64,000 bases of DNA from Sulfurovum indicum. Its GTDB lineage: Bacteria; Campylobacterota; Campylobacteria; Campylobacterales; Sulfurovaceae. The stretch spans positions 2,145,695 through 2,209,694 of the forward strand of contig NZ_CP063164.1 of the NCBI RefSeq assembly GCF_014931715.1, written 5' to 3'. The translations under genes were made by a program, and so were the position numbers. Below are positions 17,338 to 25,982 of the stretch, piece after piece. Position 1 is the stretch's first letter, and each line of letters starts with the position of its first letter. The notes beneath the pieces are model-generated. The model was not told the DNA's origin. It ran no database searches and was given only the letters and a program-made list of their open reading frames with translations.

Positions 17338-18084
17338 TCATATCAATGTTTCGGCAATAAATGTCTTGGTCACTTTCCCGCCAAATCTGTATACACCCTC
17401 TTCACAGCTGACATACAGCTCATCTCCGCTTTTAGGGTGTACCTTGACCTGGCCGGGCACTTTCCCCTCTTTATGATTACGAATGAAACAGGCCACCATA
17501 CCCGTTCCGCACGCCAGTGTTTCATCTTCCACACCACGCTCATAGGTACGGACATACATCGTATTCCCCTCTATCTTACAGATGTTGACATTGACATTGT
17601 ATTTTTCTCTAAGCTTTCGTGCCTGTTCCAGATCAAATGTATCAATATTGTCACGTACTGCTACCAGGTGCGGTACACCTGAATCGATCAGCCACCATAT
17701 TTCATCATCCTCTTCAATATCGGTTCGGATAATACGTGGTTCAACCATATCACTGACCACATACAGACCGTTGATCGTGGCATGGATCACTCCCGCACCG
17801 GTAAGGAACTCCGCTTTACCGTTCTTGCTGATCCCTTTCTCATGGGCGAAGTGAGCCACTGCACGGCTGGCATTTCCGCACATTGCCGCATAAGAGCCGT
17901 CTGCATTGTAGAATTCCCATTCAAAATCGTACTCAGGATGAGGCAGCACTACCACCATCCCATCTGCTCCCACACCATTCTGGCGATGACAGAGCTTCTT
18001 TGCAAGCTCAGATCTGTCTGCTTTCTCCTGCGCAATGAAGATGATAAAATCATTTCCGTTGGCAGAGTATTTGGTCACTGTCAT
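17338..18084 (-). CDS. dapF: Diaminopimelate epimerase
   Basis: DapF converts LL- to meso-diaminopimelate, the lysine precursor and peptidoglycan cross-linking residue. The 248-aa protein shows both catalytic Cys motifs: MCGNASRAVAHFA (Cys ~68) and LACGTGMVACF (Cys ~190), with the N-terminal KYSANGNDFIIF start. It is slightly shorter than the usual ~270 aa but complete. It overlaps coaE by 4 bases. Two L,D-transpeptidases, which act on diaminopimelate cross-links, occur in the same window, one in this operon. Confidence 0.95.
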   Translation of the reverse strand: MTVTKYSANGNDFIIFIAQEKADRSELAKKLCHRQNGVGADGMVVVLPHPEYDFEWEFYNADGSYAAMCGNASRAVAHFAHEKGISKNGKAEFLTGAGVIHATINGLYVVSDMVEPRIIRTDIEEDDEIWWLIDSGVPHLVAVRDNIDTFDLEQARKLREKYNVNVNICKIEGNTMYVRTYERGVEDETLACGTGMVACFIRNHKEGKVPGQVKVHPKSGDELYVSCEEGVYRFGGKVTKTFIAETLI

Positions 18085-18674
18085 GCAAACTCCTTCAGTA
18101 TCGCATCTTTTACTTGCTCGTATTCTATCCTAAGTTGGGTTTTATCACAACTATTGTCGATGACAAAATCGGCCATATAGCGCTTCTCTTCAATATCTAT
18201 TTGTGCAGCGATCCGTTCCAGTATCGCTTTTTTGTCAAGTCCGTCCCTGAGTATCGCTCTTTCTATCTGTTTCTCCTGTGGTGCATAGACAACAAGAGAG
18301 CGCTTTATAGGATAGCGTTTCCCTTCAAAAAAGAGTGGGATATCCACGATATACGGCTTCCTTTTTGCATCTTCTGTTTGTGCTTCCGTTTCAATCCTCT
18401 CATAGATCAAAGGGTGTAGCAGATGCTCGAGAGCTTTACGTTTCAGAGGATCTGCAAAAATCACGGTACCCAACGCTTTTCGGTCAACCCTTCCCTCTTT
18501 TACCATCTCCTCTCCAAACATTTTAACGATCCGGTCACGCTGCTCTTCCAATATCTCATGTGCGATCCGGTCGGCATCAATAACTGTAAACCCATCTTCT
18601 TTAAACATTTTTGCCACAGAACTTTTTCCTGTCGCTATGCCTCCTGTCAGTGCCACAGCATAGTCAAATGTCAT
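18081..18674 (-). CDS. coaE: Dephospho-CoA kinase
   Basis: CoaE phosphorylates the 3'-OH of dephospho-CoA, the last step of CoA synthesis. The 197-aa product has the P-loop LTGGIATGKSSVAKMF (~9-24), the DADRIAHEIL motif (~34), and the LID region with HPLIYERIE and PLFFEGKRYP. Length is normal. It overlaps dapF and lies 3 bases after the L,D-transpeptidase stop, so all three belong to one leftward operon. Confidence 0.95.
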   Translation of the reverse strand: MTFDYAVALTGGIATGKSSVAKMFKEDGFTVIDADRIAHEILEEQRDRIVKMFGEEMVKEGRVDRKALGTVIFADPLKRKALEHLLHPLIYERIETEAQTEDAKRKPYIVDIPLFFEGKRYPIKRSLVVYAPQEKQIERAILRDGLDKKAILERIAAQIDIEEKRYMADFVIDNSCDKTQLRIEYEQVKDAILKEFA

Positions 18675-18677
18675 CTT

Positions 18678-20351
18678 TTACCACCTTTTGTAAGACTGCA
18701 GCTGCATCCGGTCATAATGGTACACATCATCCCTGAACTGCAATTTTCCGTCATAATCCACCCAGGCGGTCAGATAGACAATATCGACCGGTACCTTTTT
18801 GCTCAAACGCATATGGACATTCTTTTTACCTTGAAGGATCTGTTCAGATTTTGCAAGATCAATGTTCTCTTCAAACGCTGCAAACGTTCTAAACAGCTCC
18901 CTTGGTTTTTCCAGGCGTACACATCCGTGGCTGAAAGCCCGCTTCTCTCTTTTAAAAAGAGGTTTTGTCGGTGTATCATGCATATAAACAGAAAATCTGT
19001 TAGGGAAAAGAAACTTAATCTTTCCCAGGGCATTTCTGTAGCCGGGTGGCTGGGCAAAACGATAGGGAAGATGTTTACTGTACCGGTAAGCTGCCCAGTT
19101 AACCGAAGCAGGATCGATCTTTCTGGCATCTCTGCCCCAGCCCGTATAGACATCGATCCCCTCTTTCCTCATTGCATACGGATTACGCAGGAGTTTAGGG
19201 ATCATCTCCTTTTGAACAATACTTTTTGGCACATTCCAGTAGGGGTTGAGCACAATTATCTCCACCTCATCGGAAAAGATCGGTGTCGGGTGATTTGGTT
19301 TACCCGTAATCACTTTCATACTCTGAATCAGCTTCCCGTTCTCTTCAAAGTAGAGTGTGAAAAACGGAATATTGATGATGATATGCCGATGCGGCTGTCT
19401 CGGATTGAGCCACTTGATACGGTCAAGGTTGAGGCGAATTGTTGCAATGCGCTCAGAGACAGGAGTGTTCAATGCTCTCAGTGTTGCCGGTCCCACAACA
19501 CCGTCTGGTTTAAGTCCGTTACGTTTCTGAAAATGCCTGACTGCTTCCTGAAGACAACCGTCATACAGCTCCCCCTCTACACTCTCACTGCATCCGGTAT
19601 AATCACCTGTGACCTTCAGTCGTTCCCGAAGAGAGTATACTCCTTCGTCATGGCTGCCAGGGTCAAGTTTTCTTCTATGCAGCACTACCCTCTGCCAACC
19701 GCCATCAGCTTCAATATCCATATAGTGTTTAAGCGCTTTTTGCAATGCCCGGTAGTGGTAGGCTGTCGGTACAGCAGCCTGAAGTTCCTTCTTCATGTCT
19801 CCTCCAAGCAATGCCCTCTCCACCATCTTCACAGGATCCACATCCGGCCGGTGCAGTACCCATTCTGTACTTACCCCGTTGACCTTCAGGTTGGAGATGC
19901 GTGCCTGAAATGCCCCCCAGTTGATACTGCCAAAGTAAGCATAGTCTATATAGGCTTTATAGAGCAAAGAGATCTTAAATTCCATCTCCATTTTTTGAAG
20001 GAATGTACTTTGGGAAAGATAAAGGTTTTGCGCTTCCTCATAAAGAAGTCTGGCATCACGGTAGAGCTTACTTTCCGGATCGAGTGTAAAATCCTCCTGC
20101 ATCGTTCCAAAAAGTCCTTTAGCCGGTGAAGAAAGACCCTTTTCCTGCATCCAGACCGGTAAAAACAGAAGCTCTTTGTAAAACCTTTTCAAAAAACTTT
20201 TGGAAGGCTGGGTCTTCAAAGAGTTGAATATTACATCCGTTGCATGCTCTTCAAATGCCATTTGACCGGCATACAAAGGCGTCATGTGCAGTGACAGTAT
20301 CATCACTGCTGTACCCAACCAGAGCCTTGCCTGCTTCCAACTTTGCTGCAT
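18678..20351 (-). CDS. L,D-transpeptidase (YcbB/LdtD-like)
   Basis: This periplasmic enzyme makes 3-3 cross-links in peptidoglycan or attaches proteins to it. The 557-aa product has a signal/anchor helix (~12-30), a helical scaffold domain, a peptidoglycan-binding motif (CLQEAVRHFQKRNGLKPDGVVGPATLRALN, ~265-295), and a C-terminal YkuD catalytic domain with MHDTP and the active-site motif SHGCVRLEKP. This large two-part form matches the YcbB group. The start is ATG 20351. A second paralogue is encoded at 61679-63394. Confidence 0.9.
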   Translation of the reverse strand: MQQSWKQARLWLGTAVMILSLHMTPLYAGQMAFEEHATDVIFNSLKTQPSKSFLKRFYKELLFLPVWMQEKGLSSPAKGLFGTMQEDFTLDPESKLYRDARLLYEEAQNLYLSQSTFLQKMEMEFKISLLYKAYIDYAYFGSINWGAFQARISNLKVNGVSTEWVLHRPDVDPVKMVERALLGGDMKKELQAAVPTAYHYRALQKALKHYMDIEADGGWQRVVLHRRKLDPGSHDEGVYSLRERLKVTGDYTGCSESVEGELYDGCLQEAVRHFQKRNGLKPDGVVGPATLRALNTPVSERIATIRLNLDRIKWLNPRQPHRHIIINIPFFTLYFEENGKLIQSMKVITGKPNHPTPIFSDEVEIIVLNPYWNVPKSIVQKEMIPKLLRNPYAMRKEGIDVYTGWGRDARKIDPASVNWAAYRYSKHLPYRFAQPPGYRNALGKIKFLFPNRFSVYMHDTPTKPLFKREKRAFSHGCVRLEKPRELFRTFAAFEENIDLAKSEQILQGKKNVHMRLSKKVPVDIVYLTAWVDYDGKLQFRDDVYHYDRMQLQSYKRW

Positions 20352-20377
20352 CTTGTCTCGCTTTACCGTAAGTTTTT

Positions 20378-20395
20378 GGGTTATCAGAGGTGCCC
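20378..20395 (+). repeat. Solo terminal repeat of the 265-bp element
   Basis: GGGTTATCAGAGGTGCCC matches the inner end of the 265-bp elements at 17 of 18 bases (T to C at one position). No other part of the element is visible nearby. It lies between the L,D-transpeptidase start and batA, 96 bases upstream of the batA ATG, with the same end facing the gene as in both full copies. It is probably the relic of a decayed or excised copy. Confidence 0.6.
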
Positions 20396-20491
20396 TTCAA
20401 ATAATTATATCGTAACGTTATCAGATAAATGCTAAAATAAGAACGCTTTGAATACTTCATGCATTCACAGCAGGATCGGAAGAGGAAAGGT

Positions 20492-21400
20492 ATGCATTTT
20501 ACACTCGGGTCACCCTGGTTCCTACTGCTTCTACTGTTACTGCCCTGCTTTTTCTGGTGCAGAGAAACAGACAGAAGCTTCTATGTTTCAAAACTTGACT
20601 GGGCAGGAAAGGAGAGTTCTCTTCTCTCATGGAAACAGTGGTTCAAAATTCTCATTTTTACACTTATGGTCATTGCTCTGACCAAACCCTTTGTCTATGA
20701 GAGTGAAGGCAACCAGTATAAAAAGGGCCGTGATCTTATCCTTGCCATTGATGCAAGCGGCTCCATGGCACAAAGCGGTTTTGATGCCAGGAACCGTTTC
20801 AGTAGCAAATATGAAGTCACCCTCAAACTGGCTAAGACCTTTACCCAAAAACGTTACGATGACAATATAGGTGCCGTGATCTTCGGTACCTTTGCCTACA
20901 CTGCTTCCCCCCTCACATACGATCTGGAAGCTCTGGAATATCTGCTTGACATGACCACAGTCGGTATTGCAGGAGAAAGTACCGCCATTGGTGATGCCAT
21001 CATGCAATCCATCCGTACACTCTCCTATGGAAAAGCAAAAAACAAAGTGATTATTCTGCTTACTGACGGATATCATAATGCAGGGAAATATTCACCAAAA
21101 CAAGCAGTTGCCGAAGCAAAAAAGCTTGGAATCAGGATCTATACTATCGGAATCGGCAAAAAAAGTGACTACGATGCCGCACTTTTGCAAACTATAGCCA
21201 AAAAGAGTGGCGGGAAAAGCTACAGTGCAAACAGTGCAGAAGCACTCAGTGCAGTCTTTTCCGAAATCTCAAAACTTGAACCCAGCCGCATCCGCGGGGA
21301 GAATTATCTGAACCAGAGACTGCTTATCTTTTTCCCGCTGATCATTGTGATAGGTCTTCTGCTTTTATGGATATTCCGTCAAGAGAGGGGGAGAGAATGA
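20492..21400 (+). CDS. batA: VWA-domain membrane protein, BatA-like
   Basis: ATG 20492 follows AGAGGAAAGG, so this start is preferred over one 33 bases earlier. The 302-aa product has two N-terminal membrane helices (~8-22 and ~48-65), a von Willebrand A domain with the MIDAS motif DASGSMAQS (~90) and LLTDGYHN (~185), and a C-terminal membrane helix (LLIFFPLIIVIGLLLLWIF). This is the BatA plan: a membrane-anchored periplasmic VWA protein linked to MoxR AAA+ ATPases and envelope stress or oxygen tolerance. Its stop overlaps the next ATG (ATGA). Confidence 0.88.
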   Translation: MHFTLGSPWFLLLLLLLPCFFWCRETDRSFYVSKLDWAGKESSLLSWKQWFKILIFTLMVIALTKPFVYESEGNQYKKGRDLILAIDASGSMAQSGFDARNRFSSKYEVTLKLAKTFTQKRYDDNIGAVIFGTFAYTASPLTYDLEALEYLLDMTTVGIAGESTAIGDAIMQSIRTLSYGKAKNKVIILLTDGYHNAGKYSPKQAVAEAKKLGIRIYTIGIGKKSDYDAALLQTIAKKSGGKSYSANSAEALSAVFSEISKLEPSRIRGENYLNQRLLIFFPLIIVIGLLLLWIFRQERGRE

Positions 21401-22944
21401 GTCTTCTCTATCCACAGTTTCTCTGGCTGCTGATCCCTTTCGGATTACTCTTTCTCTACCTGAAACCCAATCTCCTGATACAAAGAGTCCATCTGATCAT
21501 CCTTCTATTGCTGGTCTTTACGCTTACGCGTCCACAGCTGCAAAAAGGATTTCAGGAAGAGAGCATCGAAGCAAAAGAGGTGCTTATTGCACTGGATGTC
21601 TCCTACTCAATGCGGGCTACCGATGTCAAGCCTACCCGCTACGACTATGCCAAAGCAACTATTGATACCCTCTTGAGAGAGAATGTACAGGATAACATCA
21701 TGCTGATCGCCTTTACAACCAACCCCCTGCTTCTCTCTCCCCCTACAACAGACCATATACTCGTAAGGACAGCACTCAATGCTCTTGATCTGAACAACAT
21801 TCTCACCAAAGGTACATCACTTGAAAAACTCTTTAAAAAGATCTCAAGCATGAAAAAAGTCCACCGTGAACTGCTGCTCATCACCGATGGAGGAGAAGAG
21901 AAAGACCTGAAGAGGCTGACAACAGCACTTGAAGATACCGATATTCACTTGACTATCCTGGCACTGGGAAGCAAACAGGGGACAACCATTCCCACAGAAG
22001 ATGGAAGTATGCTCAAAGACAGCGACAACCATCTGGTCGTTTCACGTATCAACCCTCTTCTCAAAGAGCTTGCACAAGCCATGAACGGTACATACCTGAC
22101 CGCATCAGGGAATCCACAAAGCACTTCCGATGCCATCAACCGCAGTTTTTCACAATCACACCTGGAAGCCAAAAGAGTGAACAAACTGCACTATACCACT
22201 ACCGAACTCTACCAGATACCTCTTTTATTGGCTCTCCTGCTCTTTTTGATGCTGCATACCCGTGCCTCGAAATACCTGCTGATACTTTTTGCCCTCCTGG
22301 GTATACCGCTTCAGGCATCCTTCCTCGATACCTTCTACCTTGACCAAGCCTATCATTCCTATGAAGCCAAAGAATACAACACTACGAAACGTATCCTTAC
22401 AAAAATAGAGACACCCTCTTTACAAAAACAGTTCGCTCTGGCCAATACCTTTTACAAGCTGCACCAATACAAAAAAGCCATTGCCCTCTACTCAGCCATC
22501 CATTCTACCTCAGCATCGGTCAAACAAAAGCTTTACTACAATATTGCCAATGCCTATGCAATGCAAAGAGCGTATGATAAAGCCAAGATATATTATACTA
22601 GAGCCTTGCAGCTGGGAGATGACGAAGATGCTCTGCACAACCTGAAAATCATTGCACTTTTAAAGAAAAAAAAGCGTGCGGAACTTGGTATTTCCCATCC
22701 CAAATCCCAAAGCAGCGACAGCAGCAAAAGTAATGCAGAAAAGGGCAGTCAGTCCAAAAAAACTCAGGATGAGGAGCAGCAAAGTTCCGGCTCCGGCTCC
22801 GGAGGCGAAAAACAGGAAAGTACAAAAAAGAAGCAGGAAAAACAGAAACTGATACTCGATAAAAGAGAGGAACAGCAACCACTCAGTTCGAAGGTTTACG
22901 AGCTCATCAACAAAGGATACATCCATGAAACACATCCCTGGTAA
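21397..22944 (+). CDS. BatB-BatC fusion: VWA domain plus TPR and charged tail
   Basis: Translation from ATG 21397 (GGGGAGAG upstream; ATGA overlap with batA) gives 515 aa. There are two N-terminal helices, then a VWA domain with MIDAS DVSYSMRAT (~68) and LITDGGEEK (~160), then two further helices (~275-315). A TPR region follows (FYKLHQYKKAIALYSAIHS...KLYYNIANAYAMQRAYDKAKIYYTRAL, ~345-415), and finally a low-complexity Ser/Gly/Lys/Gln tail (SSGSGSGGEKQ). In other bacteria BatB (VWA) and BatC (TPR) are separate genes; here one protein carries both. It overlaps the batD-like gene by 20 bases. Confidence 0.87.
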   Translation: MSLLYPQFLWLLIPFGLLFLYLKPNLLIQRVHLIILLLLVFTLTRPQLQKGFQEESIEAKEVLIALDVSYSMRATDVKPTRYDYAKATIDTLLRENVQDNIMLIAFTTNPLLLSPPTTDHILVRTALNALDLNNILTKGTSLEKLFKKISSMKKVHRELLLITDGGEEKDLKRLTTALEDTDIHLTILALGSKQGTTIPTEDGSMLKDSDNHLVVSRINPLLKELAQAMNGTYLTASGNPQSTSDAINRSFSQSHLEAKRVNKLHYTTTELYQIPLLLALLLFLMLHTRASKYLLILFALLGIPLQASFLDTFYLDQAYHSYEAKEYNTTKRILTKIETPSLQKQFALANTFYKLHQYKKAIALYSAIHSTSASVKQKLYYNIANAYAMQRAYDKAKIYYTRALQLGDDEDALHNLKIIALLKKKKRAELGISHPKSQSSDSSKSNAEKGSQSKKTQDEEQQSSGSGSGGEKQESTKKKQEKQKLILDKREEQQPLSSKVYELINKGYIHETHPW

Positions 22945-24064
22945 GTTTCTGCTGCTGTTGACACTATGGCTTGTCACCCTGCAGGCAGAAGATTTCAGCT
23001 TTAACTATCATATCCGGAAACATAACCCCTATGTGAAAGAACCTCTTCTTCTCTCCATCGATCTGAACCAGACCAACCATGATATTGTCCTGCTTTTCAA
23101 TTTCGATCTCAAACCAAGCGATGACTACACTTTTCAACGGATCGATTCGGAAGAGACCGACACACACCACAATGCAAAGGTGCACTACCTCTACCTCCTC
23201 TATCCGCTAAAGTCCGGAGAGGTCAAAGTCCATTTCGATCTTGTCAAACGTGTAACCAATGACGAGAGTGTTGCATACAGTTTTTCCGGTGACAGAGACA
23301 ATGTCAAAGGTTTGGTTACAGAAGATACCAAAATAGATCTGCCTCCACTTACTCTGCATGTCAAAGCTCTTCCAAAAGGGACACAGATCGTAGGAGACTT
23401 CAATCTCACCTATGACCTGAAACAAAAAGAGGCAAAAGCCTATGAACCGATCCCTTTCCAAGTCACCATTAGCGGAGAAGGGTACCCGCCTCTGCTCACG
23501 CATCTGCTGCCAAGAGATACCAACTTCACTCTCTTCAGTGAAAAACCGATCATCCATACGAGTCACTCCCAAAAAGGTACACAGAACAAGATCATCTACC
23601 CGATGGCTCTCTCCCACAACAAAAGTTTTGTACTCCCTGCCATAATGATCAGAGCATTCAATCCCCAAAAAGAGCAAAGCTATACGCTTGAGATCCCTTT
23701 ACAAAAGATCAATATAGACAAAAGAGATATCAATGAACTGGTTGACAAGGTTGACACTCCTCCTCCATTAAGTACCGACTGGAGCTGGATGACAACACTT
23801 TTTGGCTATCTGCTAGCATTTGCTTCCGGATTTGCCGCAGCATGGCTTGTCAAATGGCAGAAAAAAAGAACAAAAAATACCGCCCACCCGCTTATTGAAA
23901 AGATCAACGTATGCAATAACAAAAAAATGCTTCTGCAACTGCTTTTGGCACATGATGCAGCAAAGTTCTCCAAAGTCATTGCAAAACTGGAAAAAGAACT
24001 TTACGGGGAAGGGACATACTCACTAAAATCACTCAAACAAGAGGCAAAGGAGCAACTGATATGA
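22925..24064 (+). CDS. batD: BatD-like oxygen-tolerance family protein
   Basis: The 379-aa protein has a signal peptide (GKFLLLLTLWLVTLQAED) and several Ig-like beta segments in the periplasm (~25-290, e.g. YEPIPFQVTISGEGYPPLLTHLLP). One membrane helix follows at ~300-320 (LFGYLLAFASGFAAAWLVKW), then a short basic cytoplasmic tail. This is the BatD layout. It is translationally coupled to the VWA-TPR gene before it and to moxR after it (ATGA overlap). Function is inferred from the operon: envelope maintenance with MoxR. Confidence 0.82.
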   Translation: MKHIPGKFLLLLTLWLVTLQAEDFSFNYHIRKHNPYVKEPLLLSIDLNQTNHDIVLLFNFDLKPSDDYTFQRIDSEETDTHHNAKVHYLYLLYPLKSGEVKVHFDLVKRVTNDESVAYSFSGDRDNVKGLVTEDTKIDLPPLTLHVKALPKGTQIVGDFNLTYDLKQKEAKAYEPIPFQVTISGEGYPPLLTHLLPRDTNFTLFSEKPIIHTSHSQKGTQNKIIYPMALSHNKSFVLPAIMIRAFNPQKEQSYTLEIPLQKINIDKRDINELVDKVDTPPPLSTDWSWMTTLFGYLLAFASGFAAAWLVKWQKKRTKNTAHPLIEKINVCNNKKMLLQLLLAHDAAKFSKVIAKLEKELYGEGTYSLKSLKQEAKEQLI

Positions 24065-25008
24065 CAACTAAGATCACCAAACTCAAAGAGGAATTACACA
24101 AAGCAGTCATTGGCCAGGAGGCAATGATAGAAGGACTGCTCATAGGACTGCTCAGTGACGGACACATTCTTGTTGAAGGAGTACCCGGACTTGCAAAAAC
24201 CACGACTATCAATGCTCTTGCAAAGACATTGGGGCTGGATTTCAAGCGTATCCAGTTCACTCCGGACCTTCTGCCTTCAGATATCATAGGTACACAGATA
24301 TACAATCCCAAGGACCATACTTTCAGCATCAAAAAAGGTCCTCTTTTCACCCATCTGCTTCTGGCCGACGAGATCAACCGTGCTCCCGCAAAAGTACAGT
24401 CCGCGCTACTTGAGGTGATGCAGGAAAGACAGGTAACCATCGCCGATGAGACTTTTACTCTTGAAAAACCCTTCCTTGTCATGGCAACCCAGAATCCCAT
24501 CGAACAGGAGGGGGTCTATACATTGCCGGAAGCACAGCTTGACCGTTTTATGATGAAGCTTGTTGTCTCCCATAATACAGAAGAAGAGGAACTGGAGATC
24601 ATGCGAAAAGGGGCGACCAAAAGTTTTGAAGCAGTACAAAAGGTGCTCAGTATCGAAGATCTCTGTGCTCTTCAGGAGGAACTGGAAAAGATCCATATTG
24701 ATCCGGAACTGGAGCAGTATATCGTCCAGCTTGTCACTGCTACAAGAACTCCGGAAAAATTTGGTCTTGAAAGTATTTCACAGAACATTATGTACGGTGT
24801 CAGCCCCCGTGCCTCCATCGACCTCTACAAGGCAGCCCGTGCAAAAGCCTTTTTGCGCGGTAACAACTTTGTCACCCCTGCTGATATCGGATACATAATC
24901 CATGATGTCCTGCGCCATCGTATTGTACTCAGCTATGAAGCACGGGCCAGAGGGATTAAAACCGATGAGATCATCACAAAGATCATAGAAACAGTGCCGA
25001 TACCATGA
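24061..25008 (+). CDS. moxR: MoxR-family AAA+ ATPase
   Basis: The 315-aa protein has Walker A GVPGLAKTTT (~40-50), Walker B LLLADEINRAPAKVQSALLEVMQE (~100), the sensor-1 region MATQNPIEQEGVYTLPEAQLDRF (~140), and the C-terminal lid ending with HRIVLSYEA. MoxR proteins act as chaperones with VWA partners, and here two VWA proteins precede it. It is followed by a 142-base gap before the DUF58 gene, although the rest of the operon overlaps. Confidence 0.95.
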   Translation: MTTKITKLKEELHKAVIGQEAMIEGLLIGLLSDGHILVEGVPGLAKTTTINALAKTLGLDFKRIQFTPDLLPSDIIGTQIYNPKDHTFSIKKGPLFTHLLLADEINRAPAKVQSALLEVMQERQVTIADETFTLEKPFLVMATQNPIEQEGVYTLPEAQLDRFMMKLVVSHNTEEEELEIMRKGATKSFEAVQKVLSIEDLCALQEELEKIHIDPELEQYIVQLVTATRTPEKFGLESISQNIMYGVSPRASIDLYKAARAKAFLRGNNFVTPADIGYIIHDVLRHRIVLSYEARARGIKTDEIITKIIETVPIP

Positions 25009-25150
25009 AAAGTATTCAGTGTTTAGCGTTTAGGATGCTTTGCATCTGTCATTGGTTACTAGCAATTGATGATTGGGAAGATTCTCTTTTGAATAAAAGC
25101 TTTGCAAAGCAAAGCATACCAACACTACTCGTGAAAAAAAAGGTCACTCT
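25009..25150 (+). other. Unusual 142-base spacer inside the Bat/MoxR operon
   Basis: This gap separates moxR from the DUF58 gene in an operon whose other junctions overlap. It holds a short tandem-like stretch (AGTGTTTAGCGTTTAGGA), a GATGC-TTT-GCATC palindrome at about 25028-25040, and a GCTTTGCAAAGC palindrome. No ORF and no clear promoter are seen. It looks like an inserted or decayed intergenic repeat. Confidence 0.4.
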
Positions 25151-25978
25151 ATGAGTTCTTCTTTCAAAGCGCTCCAGCTCAAGGCAAGACACCAGGTCTA
25201 CACTCTTTTAAGCGGCCATAATCTTTCCCGACTGCATGGTGAAGGGTATGATTTTGCCGAACTGCGTGAATACCAGATGGGAGACGATATCCGAAAGATC
25301 AACTGGACCGTGACAGCAAAGCTTGGCAAACCCTATATTAAAGAGCTGCATGCCAACAGGGAACTCTCTGTCGTTGTCTCTGTACTTATGGATGGCGGGG
25401 TCTATTTTGGTGCCGGTAATGCCAAACAGAAAACCATGACAGAGGTAGCTTCACTGCTGGGCTATGCTACCCAGCACAACAACGACCTGTTCAGTGGGCT
25501 GCTCTACACCAAAGATCAGATATATATGACACCTCCTACCAAACAGCTCTTTGAGATAGAACATTTTTCAGAACAGATCCATTCCCTCGAAGTGCTTCAC
25601 TCCCAACTTGACCTGCAAGCTTCAATTGATGATCTTTTCAAACGGATACACAAACCCTCCCTGCTCTTTATTCTTCACGACTTCCTTACCCCTGTTGACC
25701 TCTCTCTGCTGGCACAACGCCATGAAGTGATCGCTGTTGTCATTCGTGAAAGAGAAGAAGAGTTTCCGGGGGAAAAGGGTGAGATCATCATGCAGGACCC
25801 CAGAAGCGGAACAAAGTTCAATACCTACTTTGGCAAACGGAGTGTTACCCGCTACCTTGCCAGACGGGAAGCAAATGATGAGAAGATACTCGAACACTTT
25901 TCACAGTATGATATACGTTATATAAAGATATTTACGGATGAGGAGTCTGTAGAAAAGCTTATCTCTCTGTTCCGGTAG
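25151..25978 (+). CDS. DUF58 protein of the MoxR/Bat operon
   Basis: The 275-aa protein has the DUF58 core: GEGYDFAELREYQMGDDIRKINWTVTAKLGKPYIKEL (~33-70), followed by a VWA-like fold (VVVSVLMDGGVYFGAG). DUF58 proteins are nearly always encoded next to MoxR and VWA genes and are thought to work with them at the membrane. No membrane helix is present, so it is cytoplasmic. It ends 4 bases from the stop of the convergent AsmA-like gene. Confidence 0.9.
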   Translation: MSSSFKALQLKARHQVYTLLSGHNLSRLHGEGYDFAELREYQMGDDIRKINWTVTAKLGKPYIKELHANRELSVVVSVLMDGGVYFGAGNAKQKTMTEVASLLGYATQHNNDLFSGLLYTKDQIYMTPPTKQLFEIEHFSEQIHSLEVLHSQLDLQASIDDLFKRIHKPSLLFILHDFLTPVDLSLLAQRHEVIAVVIREREEEFPGEKGEIIMQDPRSGTKFNTYFGKRSVTRYLARREANDEKILEHFSQYDIRYIKIFTDEESVEKLISLFR

Positions 25979-25982
25979 CGTC

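Noticed and set aside
18423..20129. Long rightward open frame of 568 codons
   Set aside because: It is antisense to coaE and the L,D-transpeptidase, shows no domain, and has the Cys/His/Phe-rich make-up of a shadow frame.
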